A stretch of DNA of 64,000 bases from NCBI GenBank assembly GCA_051652245.1, contig JBOFTV010000032.1, positions 1-64,000 on the forward strand, given 5' to 3'. Numbering within the stretch: the first letter of the stretch is position 1; each line of letters starts with the position of its first letter. The position numbers were made by a program, and so were the translations under genes. The notes below the pieces were generated by a model. That model worked only from the letters and a program-made list of their open reading frames with translations. It did no database searches and was not told where the DNA came from. This document shows positions 19,335 through 28,091 of the stretch, in pieces. The stretch comes from BHER01 sp051652245 (GTDB lineage: Bacteria; Bacillota_I; Bacilli_A; Culicoidibacterales; Culicoidibacteraceae).

Positions 19335-20387
19335 TTAATCGCACGCATCCCATAAACCCCAGAGATACGTTATGCCTAATGCCCGATCATATAAACCATA
19401 GCCTGGTCGACAAACTTCATCCCAAATATGCCGCCCGTGATCTGGACGGACATAGCCATCGTACTTCGCCTTTTTCAAAATTGCCATCAAAGTTGGAATA
19501 TCAACATCACCATACGATTTCTTATGGGCCGTTTCAATGAAATCCTTATTCGGATAACGCTTAATATTACGCAAATGAATAAAGGGAATATAGGCTAAAT
19601 TCTCCCGCAAAATCGCCGCTAAATCATTATCCGCACTCGTTGCTAGTGACCCACTACAAAAAGTAATCCCATTAGCCCAACTTTGATTAATTGCTCGTAG
19701 CTTACGATAACTGGCAGCATTTTTAATAATTCGTGGTAAGCCAAAAATAGTCCACGACGGATCATCCGGGTGAATTGCCATTGTAATCCCGTTTTCTTCA
19801 CAGACGGGCAAAATTTCATTCAGAAAATAAGCCAAATTTTCCCATAACTGCTCCTCCGTCATCTGCCCATAACGCTCAAACAGCACCCTAATATCCTTAA
19901 GTCGTTCCCGCTCCCAGCCGGGCATCACATAGCCACTACTACTTGCTAATGTTGCTTCCACAAGCTTCTGGGGATCAATATTCTCAACAATTGCTTGCTC
20001 ATAGAAAAGGGCTGTTGCACCATCTTCCATCTCCTTATGCATATTTGTTCGCGTCCAATCAAACACGGGCATAAAATTATAACAAATAACTTTAACACCA
20101 GCTTTCCCAAGACTCCTAATTGTTTCCCTATAGGCCTTAATATACTGATCCCTTGTTGGTAAACCAAGCTTAATATCCTCATGAATATTCACACTCTCAA
20201 CAACATCATAACCCATCTGATTAGCTTTCATATAAGCAACTTCGACAGCAACCTCTGCTTCTGTCCAAACCTCCCCCGCAACTTTATTATGGAGCGCCCA
20301 AACCACCTGATTAGTATCAGGAATTTGCCTAATAAACTTCAACGAAATCGTATCTTCTACACCATACCATCTAAAACTCATCTTCAT
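19335..20387 (-). CDS. uxuA: mannonate dehydratase
   Basis: This 350-residue enzyme dehydrates D-mannonate to 2-keto-3-deoxygluconate. Family features are the MSFRWYG start, the CYNFMPVFDWTRTN block (about 99-112), the MAIHPDDP metal-site motif (about 200), and RPDHGRHIWDE (about 310). Length is in the usual range (about 350-400; the shorter Gram-positive form). Ribosome binding site GAGGAGG precedes the ATG. It links UxuB to KdgK in the pathway. Confidence 0.96.
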   Translation of the reverse strand: MKMSFRWYGVEDTISLKFIRQIPDTNQVVWALHNKVAGEVWTEAEVAVEVAYMKANQMGYDVVESVNIHEDIKLGLPTRDQYIKAYRETIRSLGKAGVKVICYNFMPVFDWTRTNMHKEMEDGATALFYEQAIVENIDPQKLVEATLASSSGYVMPGWERERLKDIRVLFERYGQMTEEQLWENLAYFLNEILPVCEENGITMAIHPDDPSWTIFGLPRIIKNAASYRKLRAINQSWANGITFCSGSLATSADNDLAAILRENLAYIPFIHLRNIKRYPNKDFIETAHKKSYGDVDIPTLMAILKKAKYDGYVRPDHGRHIWDEVCRPGYGLYDRALGITYLWGLWDACD

Positions 20388-20408
20388 TTTCTCATCCTCC
20401 TCGACTTT

Positions 20409-21251
20409 CTACTCTTTTGAACCACTTGTAGCAATACCATCAATAAATGATTTTTGTGCTGCAAAGAAAATCACAATTGAAGGCACCAACGCAATAATTG
20501 ATGTCGCAAATAACTGATTATACTGCACTCCCGCATCCGCATCAATAGCAAGCTTCATTGCCAGCGACACCGGAAACTTTTCCACTGATGAAATATAAAT
20601 CAATGGTCCTTGAAACTCAGCCATCCCCCAAACAAAGCTTAACAAAATTATCGTCATAATTGCTGGTTTTAACAGTGGCACAATAATGTAAATCAATGTT
20701 TGAAACGTATTACAACCATCTAATTTTGCCGCCTCATCCAACTCCTTTGGCAGCCCGCGAATAAACTGAATCAACATAAACACAAAAAATGACTGCGTTG
20801 CAAAGAATGCGGGAACAATTAATGGTAGATAACTATCAGTTACCCCCAAATTCGACCAAAAAATAAACAACGGAATAAAGAAAAGCGACTCCGGCAAAAG
20901 TAAGGTCAAAATGACTAACCCAAATACCAGCTTCTTAAACTTAAAATTAAACCGCACAATCGCATATGCCGTTGGCACAACAGAAACAACCGTAAACAAA
21001 ATCTTAAAAAATAAATAAAAAAACGTGTTATAAAAATACCGTGCCATCGTATACTGACTCCCAGTAATCCAAGCCTTATAAAAGACCGACCAAAGCGAAT
21101 CGATCGGATTAGCAGTAAACAAACCAATCGATGTAAAAATCTCATTATTCGACTTAATTGTGCCACCAATCATCCACAATAATGGATAAATCAGCATAAT
21201 TCCCACTAAAATTAGGACCGTATACCTCAAAGTTACACTTATTTTCTTCAT
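20409..21251 (-). CDS. ABC sugar importer permease (MalG type)
   Basis: The ATG at 21251 is preferred (AAGGAGGAAGAGG upstream); the frame is open back to 21326. This gives 280 residues with six membrane helices and the EAA loop of the family in ELDEAAKLDGCNTFQ (about 183-197), the contact site for the ATPase. It forms the transmembrane channel with the MalF-type partner encoded immediately upstream; the two reading frames are 13 bases apart. The substrate is set by the binding protein at 13995-15254. Confidence 0.93.
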   Translation of the reverse strand: MKKISVTLRYTVLILVGIMLIYPLLWMIGGTIKSNNEIFTSIGLFTANPIDSLWSVFYKAWITGSQYTMARYFYNTFFYLFFKILFTVVSVVPTAYAIVRFNFKFKKLVFGLVILTLLLPESLFFIPLFIFWSNLGVTDSYLPLIVPAFFATQSFFVFMLIQFIRGLPKELDEAAKLDGCNTFQTLIYIIVPLLKPAIMTIILLSFVWGMAEFQGPLIYISSVEKFPVSLAMKLAIDADAGVQYNQLFATSIIALVPSIVIFFAAQKSFIDGIATSGSKE

Positions 21252-21264
21252 TGCCTCTTCCTCC

Positions 21265-22137
21265 TTAATCTGAATAGAACACACTTTTACTGGAAAGTTT
21301 AAAAACAATCGCCGTAAAAATTGCAATAATAATTACCAAAACCATCGCAATTGCACTACCAAAGCCCATCCTAAACTTCAAAAACACAGTATCAAACACA
21401 TACATATTCAGAAAATACGTACTATTCAACGGGCCACCCTTTGTAATAATATAAGGAGCATTGAACTCCTGAAAGGCACCAATCAACGCCATAATACCAT
21501 TAAATAAAATAACTGGCGAAATAATTGGAATCGTAATTTTCGTAAATTGCGCCCACTTCGAAGCACCATCAATTCTTGCGGCCTCATACAAACTTGGTGA
21601 AACAGCCTGCAATGCTGCCAAAAAGATAACCATCATCGAACCAAACTGCCACAACCGCAAAATTGAAAGGGTAATAATTGCCGTATCAGGACTTGTAAGC
21701 CAAGGAATTGCGGCAATATTAAATAAACCTAAAAAGGAATTTACCAAGCCATCATTACCAAATAACGCCTTCCATAAAACAGCAATTGCCACATTCGCCC
21801 CCAAAATTGATGGAATATAATAAGCCGTTCGAAACAGCTTTACCCCCTTCAACTTAAAATTTAAAATATAAGCAATAAATAAACCAAAAACCAGAGCCAA
21901 GGGTACAGTAATCAACACATATTTAAACGTTGCCATCAATGACTGAATAAAAACAGGATCAGTGGTAAAAAGCTCCTTATAATTATCAAAGCCAATAAAC
22001 TTTGGACTCTTTGCAATATTATAATTTGTCAAACTATAATAAACCGTCATCACCGCTGGATACAACTTAAACACTAAAAAGCCAATCACCCATGGAATCA
22101 AAAAATAATAGGCCGGACTAATTTTTTTCTTTTTCAT
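21265..22137 (-). CDS. ABC sugar importer permease (MalF type)
   Basis: This protein has 290 residues and six membrane helices. N-terminal YYFLIPWVIGFLVFKLYP is typical of the UgpA/MalF group; the EAA loop is LYEAARIDGASKW (about 184-196). It is the first structural gene after the GntR regulator gene, from which it is separated by 57 bases that contain a cre-like box. It pairs with the MalG-type permease downstream. Confidence 0.93.
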   Translation of the reverse strand: MKKKKISPAYYFLIPWVIGFLVFKLYPAVMTVYYSLTNYNIAKSPKFIGFDNYKELFTTDPVFIQSLMATFKYVLITVPLALVFGLFIAYILNFKLKGVKLFRTAYYIPSILGANVAIAVLWKALFGNDGLVNSFLGLFNIAAIPWLTSPDTAIITLSILRLWQFGSMMVIFLAALQAVSPSLYEAARIDGASKWAQFTKITIPIISPVILFNGIMALIGAFQEFNAPYIITKGGPLNSTYFLNMYVFDTVFLKFRMGFGSAIAMVLVIIIAIFTAIVFKLSSKSVFYSD

Positions 22138-22154
22138 TCTTATTTCTCCTTTTT

Positions 22155-22168
22155 TAAAAGCGCTTACA
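22155..22168 (-). promoter_or_regulatory. cre-like box before the ABC permease genes
   Basis: On the minus strand TGTAAGCGCTTTTA differs from the CcpA consensus TGWAANCGNTNWCA at one position. It lies between the gntR stop and the first permease ATG, where a bound CcpA could act as a roadblock or control an internal promoter. Confidence 0.55.
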
Positions 22169-22194
22169 TTTTGTGATTAAAAATTAATCCAAAC

Positions 22195-22878
22195 TTACAC
22201 AAAATAAGTTGGATATTTTTCTTGAATATAATTTATCTTCGGGACAATATTAGTCAAATGCTGCTCCACAAATGCCCCGATCTTTTCTAGACTCCTTGCT
22301 TCAATAATATCTAGTAAAACCTGATGTTGAACAACAATCTTCTCAACCGACAACTTCTCCAAAATATCTAAATGTCGCAATCGATTATAGGGAATACTCA
22401 CTTTCTTAATCGCAGCCCAAACATCCCCTTTGCCAACCCCCTCATACAAATACTGATGAAACTTATCATCTAATTCCACAAAAAGCTCCAAATTCCCTTC
22501 ATCAAGCTCAAGTAAAGCCCGCTGGACAATTAAATTCTTCTTCATATTAGCTAAATATTTAGGGCTAATTTCACTACACGCCTCCGCAATAATCGCCTTC
22601 TCTAGCGTCTGCCTAATAAAAATTGCTGAATAAACAAGCTTCATATCAATATGCGTAACAAAAGTTCCCTTCTGCGGCTTAACTTCCAAAAGCTTCTCCT
22701 CCTCCAATAAAATTAAAGCCTCCCGAATAGGCGTCCGACTCAATCCAAGCTCCTTTGAAGTCTCAATTTCACTTACCAATTGTCCGGGCTTAAAGTAATA
22801 ATCCATAATACTCGCCTTAATCACACGGTGCGCATACTTCCGATTACTCTCATTTTCCTCAATATTCAAACGTTTCAT
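22195..22878 (-). CDS. GntR-family (FadR/FCD) transcriptional regulator
   Basis: The ATG at 22878 follows AAGGAGATGAGG; the frame is open back to 22932 but that start has no site. 227 residues: an N-terminal winged helix (about 10-75, with LGLSRTPIREALILLEEEKLL as recognition part) and a C-terminal all-helical FCD ligand domain. It is the first gene of the hexuronate operon and presumably senses a pathway hexuronate or mannonate, as UxuR/ExuR-type FCD regulators do. Two copies of the palindrome CTTGTATACAAG flank its promoter and are its likely operators (autoregulation). Confidence 0.92.
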   Translation of the reverse strand: MKRLNIEENESNRKYAHRVIKASIMDYYFKPGQLVSEIETSKELGLSRTPIREALILLEEEKLLEVKPQKGTFVTHIDMKLVYSAIFIRQTLEKAIIAEACSEISPKYLANMKKNLIVQRALLELDEGNLELFVELDDKFHQYLYEGVGKGDVWAAIKKVSIPYNRLRHLDILEKLSVEKIVVQHQVLLDIIEARSLEKIGAFVEQHLTNIVPKINYIQEKYPTYFV

Positions 22879-22889
22879 TGCCTCATCTC

Positions 22890-22932
22890 CTTGTATACAA
22901 GTAATTATAGTATCTATTTCAAAAAAATGCAA
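22890..22932 (-). promoter_or_regulatory. hexuronate operon promoter with GntR operator
   Basis: Minus strand: -35 TTGCAT (22927-22932), 17-base spacer, -10 TATAAT (22904-22909). The palindrome CTTGTATACAAG (22890-22901) follows immediately, covering the expected transcription start. It fits the short TGT-ACA type operator of FadR-subfamily GntR proteins, so ligand-free repressor should block initiation. Confidence 0.8.
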
Positions 22933-23024
22933 GCTAAAATGCGTGTTTTATCATTAAAAAACACTTTTAGATAAAGAAATCATCGTGTTCAACCAAAATA
23001 CACATCATTATTCCACTCTAATTT

Positions 23025-23042
23025 TTTCTTGTATACAAGAAA
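23025..23042. promoter_or_regulatory. second GntR operator palindrome
   Basis: TTTCTTGTATACAAGAAA is an 18-bp perfect palindrome sharing the CTTGTATACAAG core with the promoter operator 138 bases away. Spacing would allow DNA looping between two bound dimers. It lies in a 43-base stretch of the left duplicated segment that the right copy lacks. Confidence 0.65.
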
Positions 23043-23066
23043 AGAGGAAGCCCCCAAGACTTCCTC
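23036..23066 (-). terminator. intrinsic terminator of the truncated PRD-regulator copy
   Basis: Minus-strand stem GAGGAAG / CTTCCTC with a 9-base loop, followed by TTTTCTT that runs into the operator palindrome. It is the natural 3' end of the regulator gene, kept only in this truncated copy. Confidence 0.6.
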
Positions 23067-23072
23067 CCCCCA

Positions 23073-23417
23073 CTAAAAATTTTCAATTACAGCAACAGAG
23101 TTAGCTTTCTGAACAGCCCCCAGAAGCCCATTTTTCAATGCCGTATCGACACTAAAAATAATTGGTACATGCGACATATCTTCCGCTGTTGCCACTAGAA
23201 ATAACAGATAAATTAGGACAACATCCTTCCCCTTTTTTAATGGATAGCCTTGGGGTAGATAAACAACGCTTGCTCCTTTTTGATATGAGCCGTACTTAAA
23301 ATGATGATGGAGCAATAAACAACCTGGGGCGATGCTCATTGCCAGCGGATTTTCCACAAGCGCCTCCGTTACTTTCTCCAGATAGCTTTCATTGACATAA
23401 TTAGCCTGTAGTAAATT
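23073..23417 (-). pseudogene. 3' fragment of the PRD/EIIA regulator gene (duplicate of the ula regulator end)
   Basis: The last ~115 codons match the C-terminus of the complete regulator at 31586-33682 almost residue for residue (LLQANYVNESYLEKVTEA through AVQKANSVAVIENF), with only a few substitutions. Upstream of 23417 the frame continues to 23495 in unrelated sequence with no plausible ribosome binding site, so no functional start remains. The fragment covers most of the EIIA-like domain only. It is best read as the leftover of a duplication event that created the island boundary. Confidence 0.88.
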
Positions 23418-23706
23418 GGTCAATGTTCGTAAGTTAAGGAACTCAAGTAACCAAAATTGTCCCCAATTCCCACCTAAATTGTAAAGTAATTTCAACGACG
23501 ACCAGTATTTTTAACAAAAAACCAGAGTTTTTACGATTGCTTTAGTCGAAAAAACTCTGGTCTTTCATTCTTTGTAAATAACCCATGTTTCCCTGAGGCA
23601 ACTCAAACTTTATGCTGGGTTATGCTTCATTTATAAGCGATTGCTGTTGACTTGTTGTTTCTCGTAACTTCTACACCTAAGATATACTCAGATGGTGATT
23701 CTCCTA
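23418..23706. other. gap without a gene; carries the terminator of the ABC island operon
   Basis: About 290 bases. Apart from the hairpin at 23511-23561 there is an inverted repeat ATAACCCA / TGGGTTAT (about 23579-23627). No gene or ribosome binding site is evident. The left end joins directly to the broken regulator copy. Confidence 0.5.
23511..23561 (-). terminator. intrinsic terminator of the ABC island operon
   Basis: Stem ACCAGAGTTTTT (23521-23532) pairs with 23550-23561, loop 17 bases, and on the minus strand a TTTTT tract follows. It lies about 150 bases after the last permease stop. Confidence 0.6.
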
Positions 23707-25116
23707 TTATTCAAGTAAAATATCTTTAATCGGGAAGCGTATAATCAAATAGATCCACACACTACTGCTAAGAAAAATAATCAAGTAAATTCCCACACCA
23801 ACAAAAACATATTGTTCCCATGCCAATTCGGGTACGAGGTATTGTTCTAATTGACCATAATCACCTAATTTACGATAATCATCGTCCGCTAAATTCGATA
23901 TTTCCATATTTTTGTTCATTTCGGCATTAATAATTGTCATTGTTACTTGGGGGAGAAAAAATTGTAGCATCAAAAAAGCTATGATGATTCCAACAGTCGT
24001 TACAACAAGCAACTCACTAATAATTTGTCTCAGCAATACTAGCTTTTTAATCCCTAGTGCTAAATAAATACCAAATTCTCGGTAGCGCTGACGGAATATC
24101 AAAATCATCGTCAAACAAAGTAAGACTATCGACACACAGATGGTGACACTCATTAATGTAGTTGATATTTTTTGAATCGATGCCAATTTTATTTTTATCG
24201 ATTCACCCACATTATTAGGACTAATAAACTTAAAGCTAGGTGATAGATCGCCACTTGCCTGCTCAATAAAACTATTTATATTATCCACATTATGAAGTAG
24301 ATAAGTCACATCGCCAATCACTCCTCGCTCTTCTTGCACTTGCTTGTCCATAACGCTCAAACTGTCAATCTGTCTAACAATACTTGTACTTGTATAAATT
24401 GTGCTTACCCTACGATCTTCTCTGTCCTTGATATATTCCTCTGAAGCCCCCTTTGGCACCGATTGTAACTCTGGGTTTTGTTTATGTTTATACATACCAA
24501 TAACTTCTAATGCTACCGGCGTTCTTTGCAAAATCACTCGATCCGCATTTCCAAGTTTTATCCCTTCAGGCGAAGCTTCATACAAAAGATGCTCAAAAGA
24601 AATTGCCTCCCCTAATTGTAAATTATTAGTTGTTGCAAGATCTTCAGAAATAATTGCTACAGGCTTGGAAGAAATAACTTCCTCAGTTGTCAGCAAACGT
24701 CCTTTTGTTAATTCGAGGACATTATCTTCAATTTCCAGCATTTGTGGATAATGGATCCCGACAATTGGAAAGTTATGCGCATTTTTATCTAGTTCATCTA
24801 TCCCTTTTTGCACTGTATTGGAAAAGAGATTTTCATACACTCGATAATCATAAGCTCGGACTTCTGGTAGTTGACCAATTTTATCTATTTTATCATAGCC
24901 AAAATAGATAATTCCATCAAGCGATCGCTCAAAATCAACCGTCGCTATCACTTTTGCTCCTAACCGCTGTTGCACAGATTTAACGGCCTTTTGATTTGTC
25001 TGAGCAATAAAATAACTAAGAAAAAATAGCTGTGTCAACACAAGAACAATAGCTGCTAACACCAAATAAGACTTGTTTCCTCTTAATGTTAAATAAATTT
25101 TTTCAAAGTTGCTCAT
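23707..25116 (-). CDS. MacB/FtsX-type ABC transporter permease (469 aa)
   Basis: One N-terminal helix (about 18-36), a large extracellular domain (about 40-300), and three C-terminal helices (about 315-345, 365-390, 435-460) give the classic MacB/FtsX topology. The YREFGIYLALGIKKLVLLRQIISE segment (about 351-374) is the coupling region of the FtsX domain. Such permeases act as mechanotransmitters that move lipoproteins, peptides or antibiotics out of the membrane rather than as channels. Its ATG directly abuts the ATPase stop, so the two should work as a pair. It is the last gene of the island operon. Confidence 0.88.
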   Translation of the reverse strand: MSNFEKIYLTLRGNKSYLVLAAIVLVLTQLFFLSYFIAQTNQKAVKSVQQRLGAKVIATVDFERSLDGIIYFGYDKIDKIGQLPEVRAYDYRVYENLFSNTVQKGIDELDKNAHNFPIVGIHYPQMLEIEDNVLELTKGRLLTTEEVISSKPVAIISEDLATTNNLQLGEAISFEHLLYEASPEGIKLGNADRVILQRTPVALEVIGMYKHKQNPELQSVPKGASEEYIKDREDRRVSTIYTSTSIVRQIDSLSVMDKQVQEERGVIGDVTYLLHNVDNINSFIEQASGDLSPSFKFISPNNVGESIKIKLASIQKISTTLMSVTICVSIVLLCLTMILIFRQRYREFGIYLALGIKKLVLLRQIISELLVVTTVGIIIAFLMLQFFLPQVTMTIINAEMNKNMEISNLADDDYRKLGDYGQLEQYLVPELAWEQYVFVGVGIYLIIFLSSSVWIYLIIRFPIKDILLE

Positions 25117-25803
25117 CTACACCTCAGTCCTCGTTTCATCTTTAATAATTTTACCATCAGCTAGATATACTCTTCTTCGACATCTGCAAGCAAGCGATTC
25201 ATCATGTGTAACGATGATGACGGTCGCACCATTAGCATGAGCGACTTCGAGCATCTCAATAACTTTTGCTCCATTGACACTGTCTAGCGACCCTGTTGGC
25301 TCATCCGCAAAAATAACTTGCGGCTGGTTGACTAACGCTCGAGCAATGGCAACTTTTTGCTGTTGCCCGCCAGACAATGCTGTGGGCATTTTATTTTTGT
25401 GACCAATAATCTCGAGCCTGCCTAATAGCGCTTGAACGATTTTCTGCCGCTCTTTTCTCAGCTTTTTTGCAAATTTCAACGGAAATTCAACGTTTTCAAA
25501 CACACTATAATCATCTAGCAGCGCAAAATTTTGGACGACAAATCCAAATTCTTTATTGCGTAAATGTGCACACTCTTTTGCCGAATATCCTGCAATATTT
25601 TTCCCATCATATTTATAATCACCCTTTGAGAGCATATCAAGTCCACCTAGAATGTTAAGCAGGCTTGTTTTCCCTGAGCCAGAAGGACCAGTAATTGCTA
25701 GCATCTCACCCTTTTCAATCGTTAAATTAATTTGTTTCAAAATGTCTATCGTTAAATATTTTGTCGTAATCACTTTACTACCATTTATAATTTCAATCAT
25801 CAT
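25117..25803 (-). CDS. LolD/MacB-type ABC ATPase
   Basis: This protein has 228 residues. Walker A GPSGSGKT (39-46), Q-loop QNFALL (91-96), signature LSGGQ (143-147), Walker B VIFADE (163-168), D-loop SLD (172-174), H-loop VTHD near 200. Length and sequence fit the LolD/MacB/FtsE group that partners with FtsX-type permeases. It is the only ATPase for three permease genes in this operon. It precedes the 469-residue permease gene without any gap and follows the 390-residue one by 15 bases. Confidence 0.95.
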   Translation of the reverse strand: MMIEIINGSKVITTKYLTIDILKQINLTIEKGEMLAITGPSGSGKTSLLNILGGLDMLSKGDYKYDGKNIAGYSAKECAHLRNKEFGFVVQNFALLDDYSVFENVEFPLKFAKKLRKERQKIVQALLGRLEIIGHKNKMPTALSGGQQQKVAIARALVNQPQVIFADEPTGSLDSVNGAKVIEMLEVAHANGATVIIVTHDESLACRCRRRVYLADGKIIKDETRTEV

Positions 25804-25818
25804 TTTCGCTCCTTTTCA

Positions 25819-26991
25819 CTAGCCATTTCGCATCATGACCACTTTTCGCATTTGCCAAATCACTGGTAAAACACCTAATAATACAGCACCACCCACACTT
25901 ATCACTGTCACAATAAAATGATCATTCTGCCCATAATATAACATCACCATTTGCCAACTAACACTAGCTAGAAAAACTAACAAAACAAAATAAAAAGAAA
26001 AATACTGATAAATAAATTGCGGTGTCGCACCGACTAACTGGAATGCTTTATGCTGCTTTTTCTGATTTTGGTATAATTGCAAAGCTAAAATGTAATACGT
26101 CAATACAGTAATGACTATATACATCGCTATTGCACCAATCCCCCTTACTTGCTGTTGCACTAATAATGTTCTTTCCCTTTTTTTATAGGAAAATTCATCT
26201 TGAATTGTGTATCTTTTATCACCTAATTGATAAACTTCATGCTGCAACTGTTGATACATTGCATCACTTGTTTTAATTATATAAGATGGTGCATTAAAAA
26301 GTGTGTGTGTCGTTGGAAGCATACCAATAATAAAATAATTATTAAAATTATCAGTCGAATGACTCAGAAAATTTGTTAAAATCGGTTGCAAAGTTCTTTC
26401 CTCTAAAAAGCCTTTGACTTGAACTTTCATCATGCCAAGTCCGCCTCCTGTTCGCATATCTACTTCAAACACATCACCAATTTTATGTACCGATGCATAG
26501 GCAGTTCCTAAAATTACCGGTGCAATCGGAGCGTTAAAGTCATCAGCCGTAAAATTACCACCTCCACTAAACTTCACATCTCCCTTCAAGGGCTGACTAC
26601 TAATTAATATTTCTGTTTCCTTACTCGCACTGGTGGACTGATAATCAGGATTTTGCGTCGGGATTTCCGGGAAATCGTCTGGTGTCATCCGTCCCCCCGT
26701 AATATATACTTTATTAACGATGATCTGTTGGCTTGAAAGTAACTGTTCGAGTACAGCTACTGATCTTTTTGCTCCTGAATCTAGCTCCTCCCTTGAAGTC
26801 ATCGCCGAAACAACAATGACCGTTTCATCCTCAGTTTGGAGAGAATTGAGCAATGCCACGTGCGTGTTAATCGTCCAAAGCTCTGTATAACTCTGATTAA
26901 CTTGCAAACACATAACGGTTAATTGGATAATTAACAGCAATGTCAATAATGGCTTTTTCAACAAGACCAATAGACTTTGTACTAAAACCAT
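25819..26991 (-). CDS. FtsX-like permease with large extracellular domain (390 aa)
   Basis: Topology is one N-terminal helix (about 8-27), an extracellular domain (about 35-280) with Gly-rich patches, and three C-terminal helices. The QKKQHKAFQLVGATPQFIYQYF-like segment (about residue 310-330) is the FtsX coupling region (xxLVGAT motif). It resembles the 357-residue protein encoded just upstream; the two may form a heterodimer driven by the single ATPase. Could be part of export of, or immunity to, the small secreted protein encoded at the head of the operon (inference). Confidence 0.82.
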   Translation of the reverse strand: MVLVQSLLVLLKKPLLTLLLIIQLTVMCLQVNQSYTELWTINTHVALLNSLQTEDETVIVVSAMTSREELDSGAKRSVAVLEQLLSSQQIIVNKVYITGGRMTPDDFPEIPTQNPDYQSTSASKETEILISSQPLKGDVKFSGGGNFTADDFNAPIAPVILGTAYASVHKIGDVFEVDMRTGGGLGMMKVQVKGFLEERTLQPILTNFLSHSTDNFNNYFIIGMLPTTHTLFNAPSYIIKTSDAMYQQLQHEVYQLGDKRYTIQDEFSYKKRERTLLVQQQVRGIGAIAMYIVITVLTYYILALQLYQNQKKQHKAFQLVGATPQFIYQYFSFYFVLLVFLASVSWQMVMLYYGQNDHFIVTVISVGGAVLLGVLPVIWQMRKVVMMRNG

Positions 26992-27005
26992 AAATTTTGC
27001 CCCCT

Positions 27006-28079
27006 TTATTTTTTTGCTTGCAAAAATTGAGCTGGTTGATGCTTATAAACTCCTCGAGTCGTTAGCAACGCATACAGGCTCACAAAAACTAATGTTTGGG
27101 CTTGTAGTAAGACAATCGCCGTGACTCGTATTTGTTCAAAAAAAATTAAATCCAGCGAAACACTCACTTGCTGCAACATCAGTGGCACCGCAACACTTAA
27201 AGTAAAAATAGCCGCACCAATTTTCACAATATGAAGCATTACCCCCCCATTTGTTGCCCCCATTGCTTTAAAAACAATCCAGCGATAGCCCTGCTGCTCA
27301 ATTAAAAACAATACCAGCACCAATACCGTAATCAGTACAATAATATAAACAGGGAGCAGTCGTTTAACCCCTCCACGATAAATTGCCTCACGATGATTTT
27401 TACCCTGTTCAGCAGTACCCATAAAGCTAAACCCGGTACTTTGCTCAGCCGGATATTTCAAATCAAGTATTGACGCAAACAACTCCAGATGATTTTTCTG
27501 CTCAGTGTAGACATACAAAATACCAGTATAATTTTGTGGCAATCGACTCAAATAGTCCGTCGTAATCGACTCACCTGAAAGCACAACAGCTTCATCAAAA
27601 TATCCGGTGCTAACTCCTTTTTCACCAGCAATAGCAGTGATGGTAAAAGGTGTATTATTAATGATAACTTGCTTTTTGTTAACTTCGAGCAAATTATCCC
27701 AAACCTTTTTACCCACAATCACCCCCGATTCTAATTGCTGTGGTTGGAGTACACGTCGAAGGGGTACCGTAAATTTCATATCAGGCTGTTGCCAAATAAC
27801 ATAAATCGGTATAAGTGGGTTCTGTGGTACATTCTGATAATACTCCACAGCAAAAGGCACTTGCGGCAACTGCTCTCGATGCTGTACGATTGATTCAAGC
27901 AGCACACCCGAGTTACTAACTTGAAAACTTGCAATATTTTGACCATTTGTCACTGATTCCCCATGCTCCAAATAAAAAGACTGTTCACCCAACTGTGATA
28001 GCAACATCATTGTAGTACCATTTAATAAAAAAAGGGCTAACAGCAACGGCATATACTGCCATAATCTTCTTCTGCGCAT
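27006..28079 (-). CDS. FtsX-like permease with large extracellular domain (357 aa)
   Basis: Arg-rich start (MRRRRLW) then a helix (about 8-26), an extracellular domain (about 30-240), and three further helices (about 243-263, 282-305, 318-345). The segment GYRWIVFKAMGATNGGVM (about 267-284) carries the KAMGAT motif of FtsX coupling helices. It is separated by 14 bases from the 390-residue permease gene and 12 from the gene before it. Third MacB-like membrane protein in one operon with a single ATPase. Confidence 0.82.
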   Translation of the reverse strand: MRRRRLWQYMPLLLALFLLNGTTMMLLSQLGEQSFYLEHGESVTNGQNIASFQVSNSGVLLESIVQHREQLPQVPFAVEYYQNVPQNPLIPIYVIWQQPDMKFTVPLRRVLQPQQLESGVIVGKKVWDNLLEVNKKQVIINNTPFTITAIAGEKGVSTGYFDEAVVLSGESITTDYLSRLPQNYTGILYVYTEQKNHLELFASILDLKYPAEQSTGFSFMGTAEQGKNHREAIYRGGVKRLLPVYIIVLITVLVLVLFLIEQQGYRWIVFKAMGATNGGVMLHIVKIGAAIFTLSVAVPLMLQQVSVSLDLIFFEQIRVTAIVLLQAQTLVFVSLYALLTTRGVYKHQPAQFLQAKK

Positions 28080-28091
28080 CTTTAGCCCCTC

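Larger units (their letters stand above)
22992..23417. repeat. left copy of a ~0.4 kb direct duplication
   Basis: This segment matches 31547-31930 with only a few substitutions, apart from 43 bases (around the operator palindrome and terminator) that are missing from the right copy. Shared sequence begins ACCAAAATACACATC and ends CCTGTAGTAAATT. It contains the last ~115 codons of the PRD regulator gene plus its downstream flank. The two copies bound the accessory island. Confidence 0.9.

Noticed and set aside
23073..23495. A 140-codon frame as an independent EIIA gene.
   Set aside because: The first 25 codons are unrelated filler without a ribosome site, and the rest is an exact-type copy of the regulator 3' end; it is a truncated duplicate.
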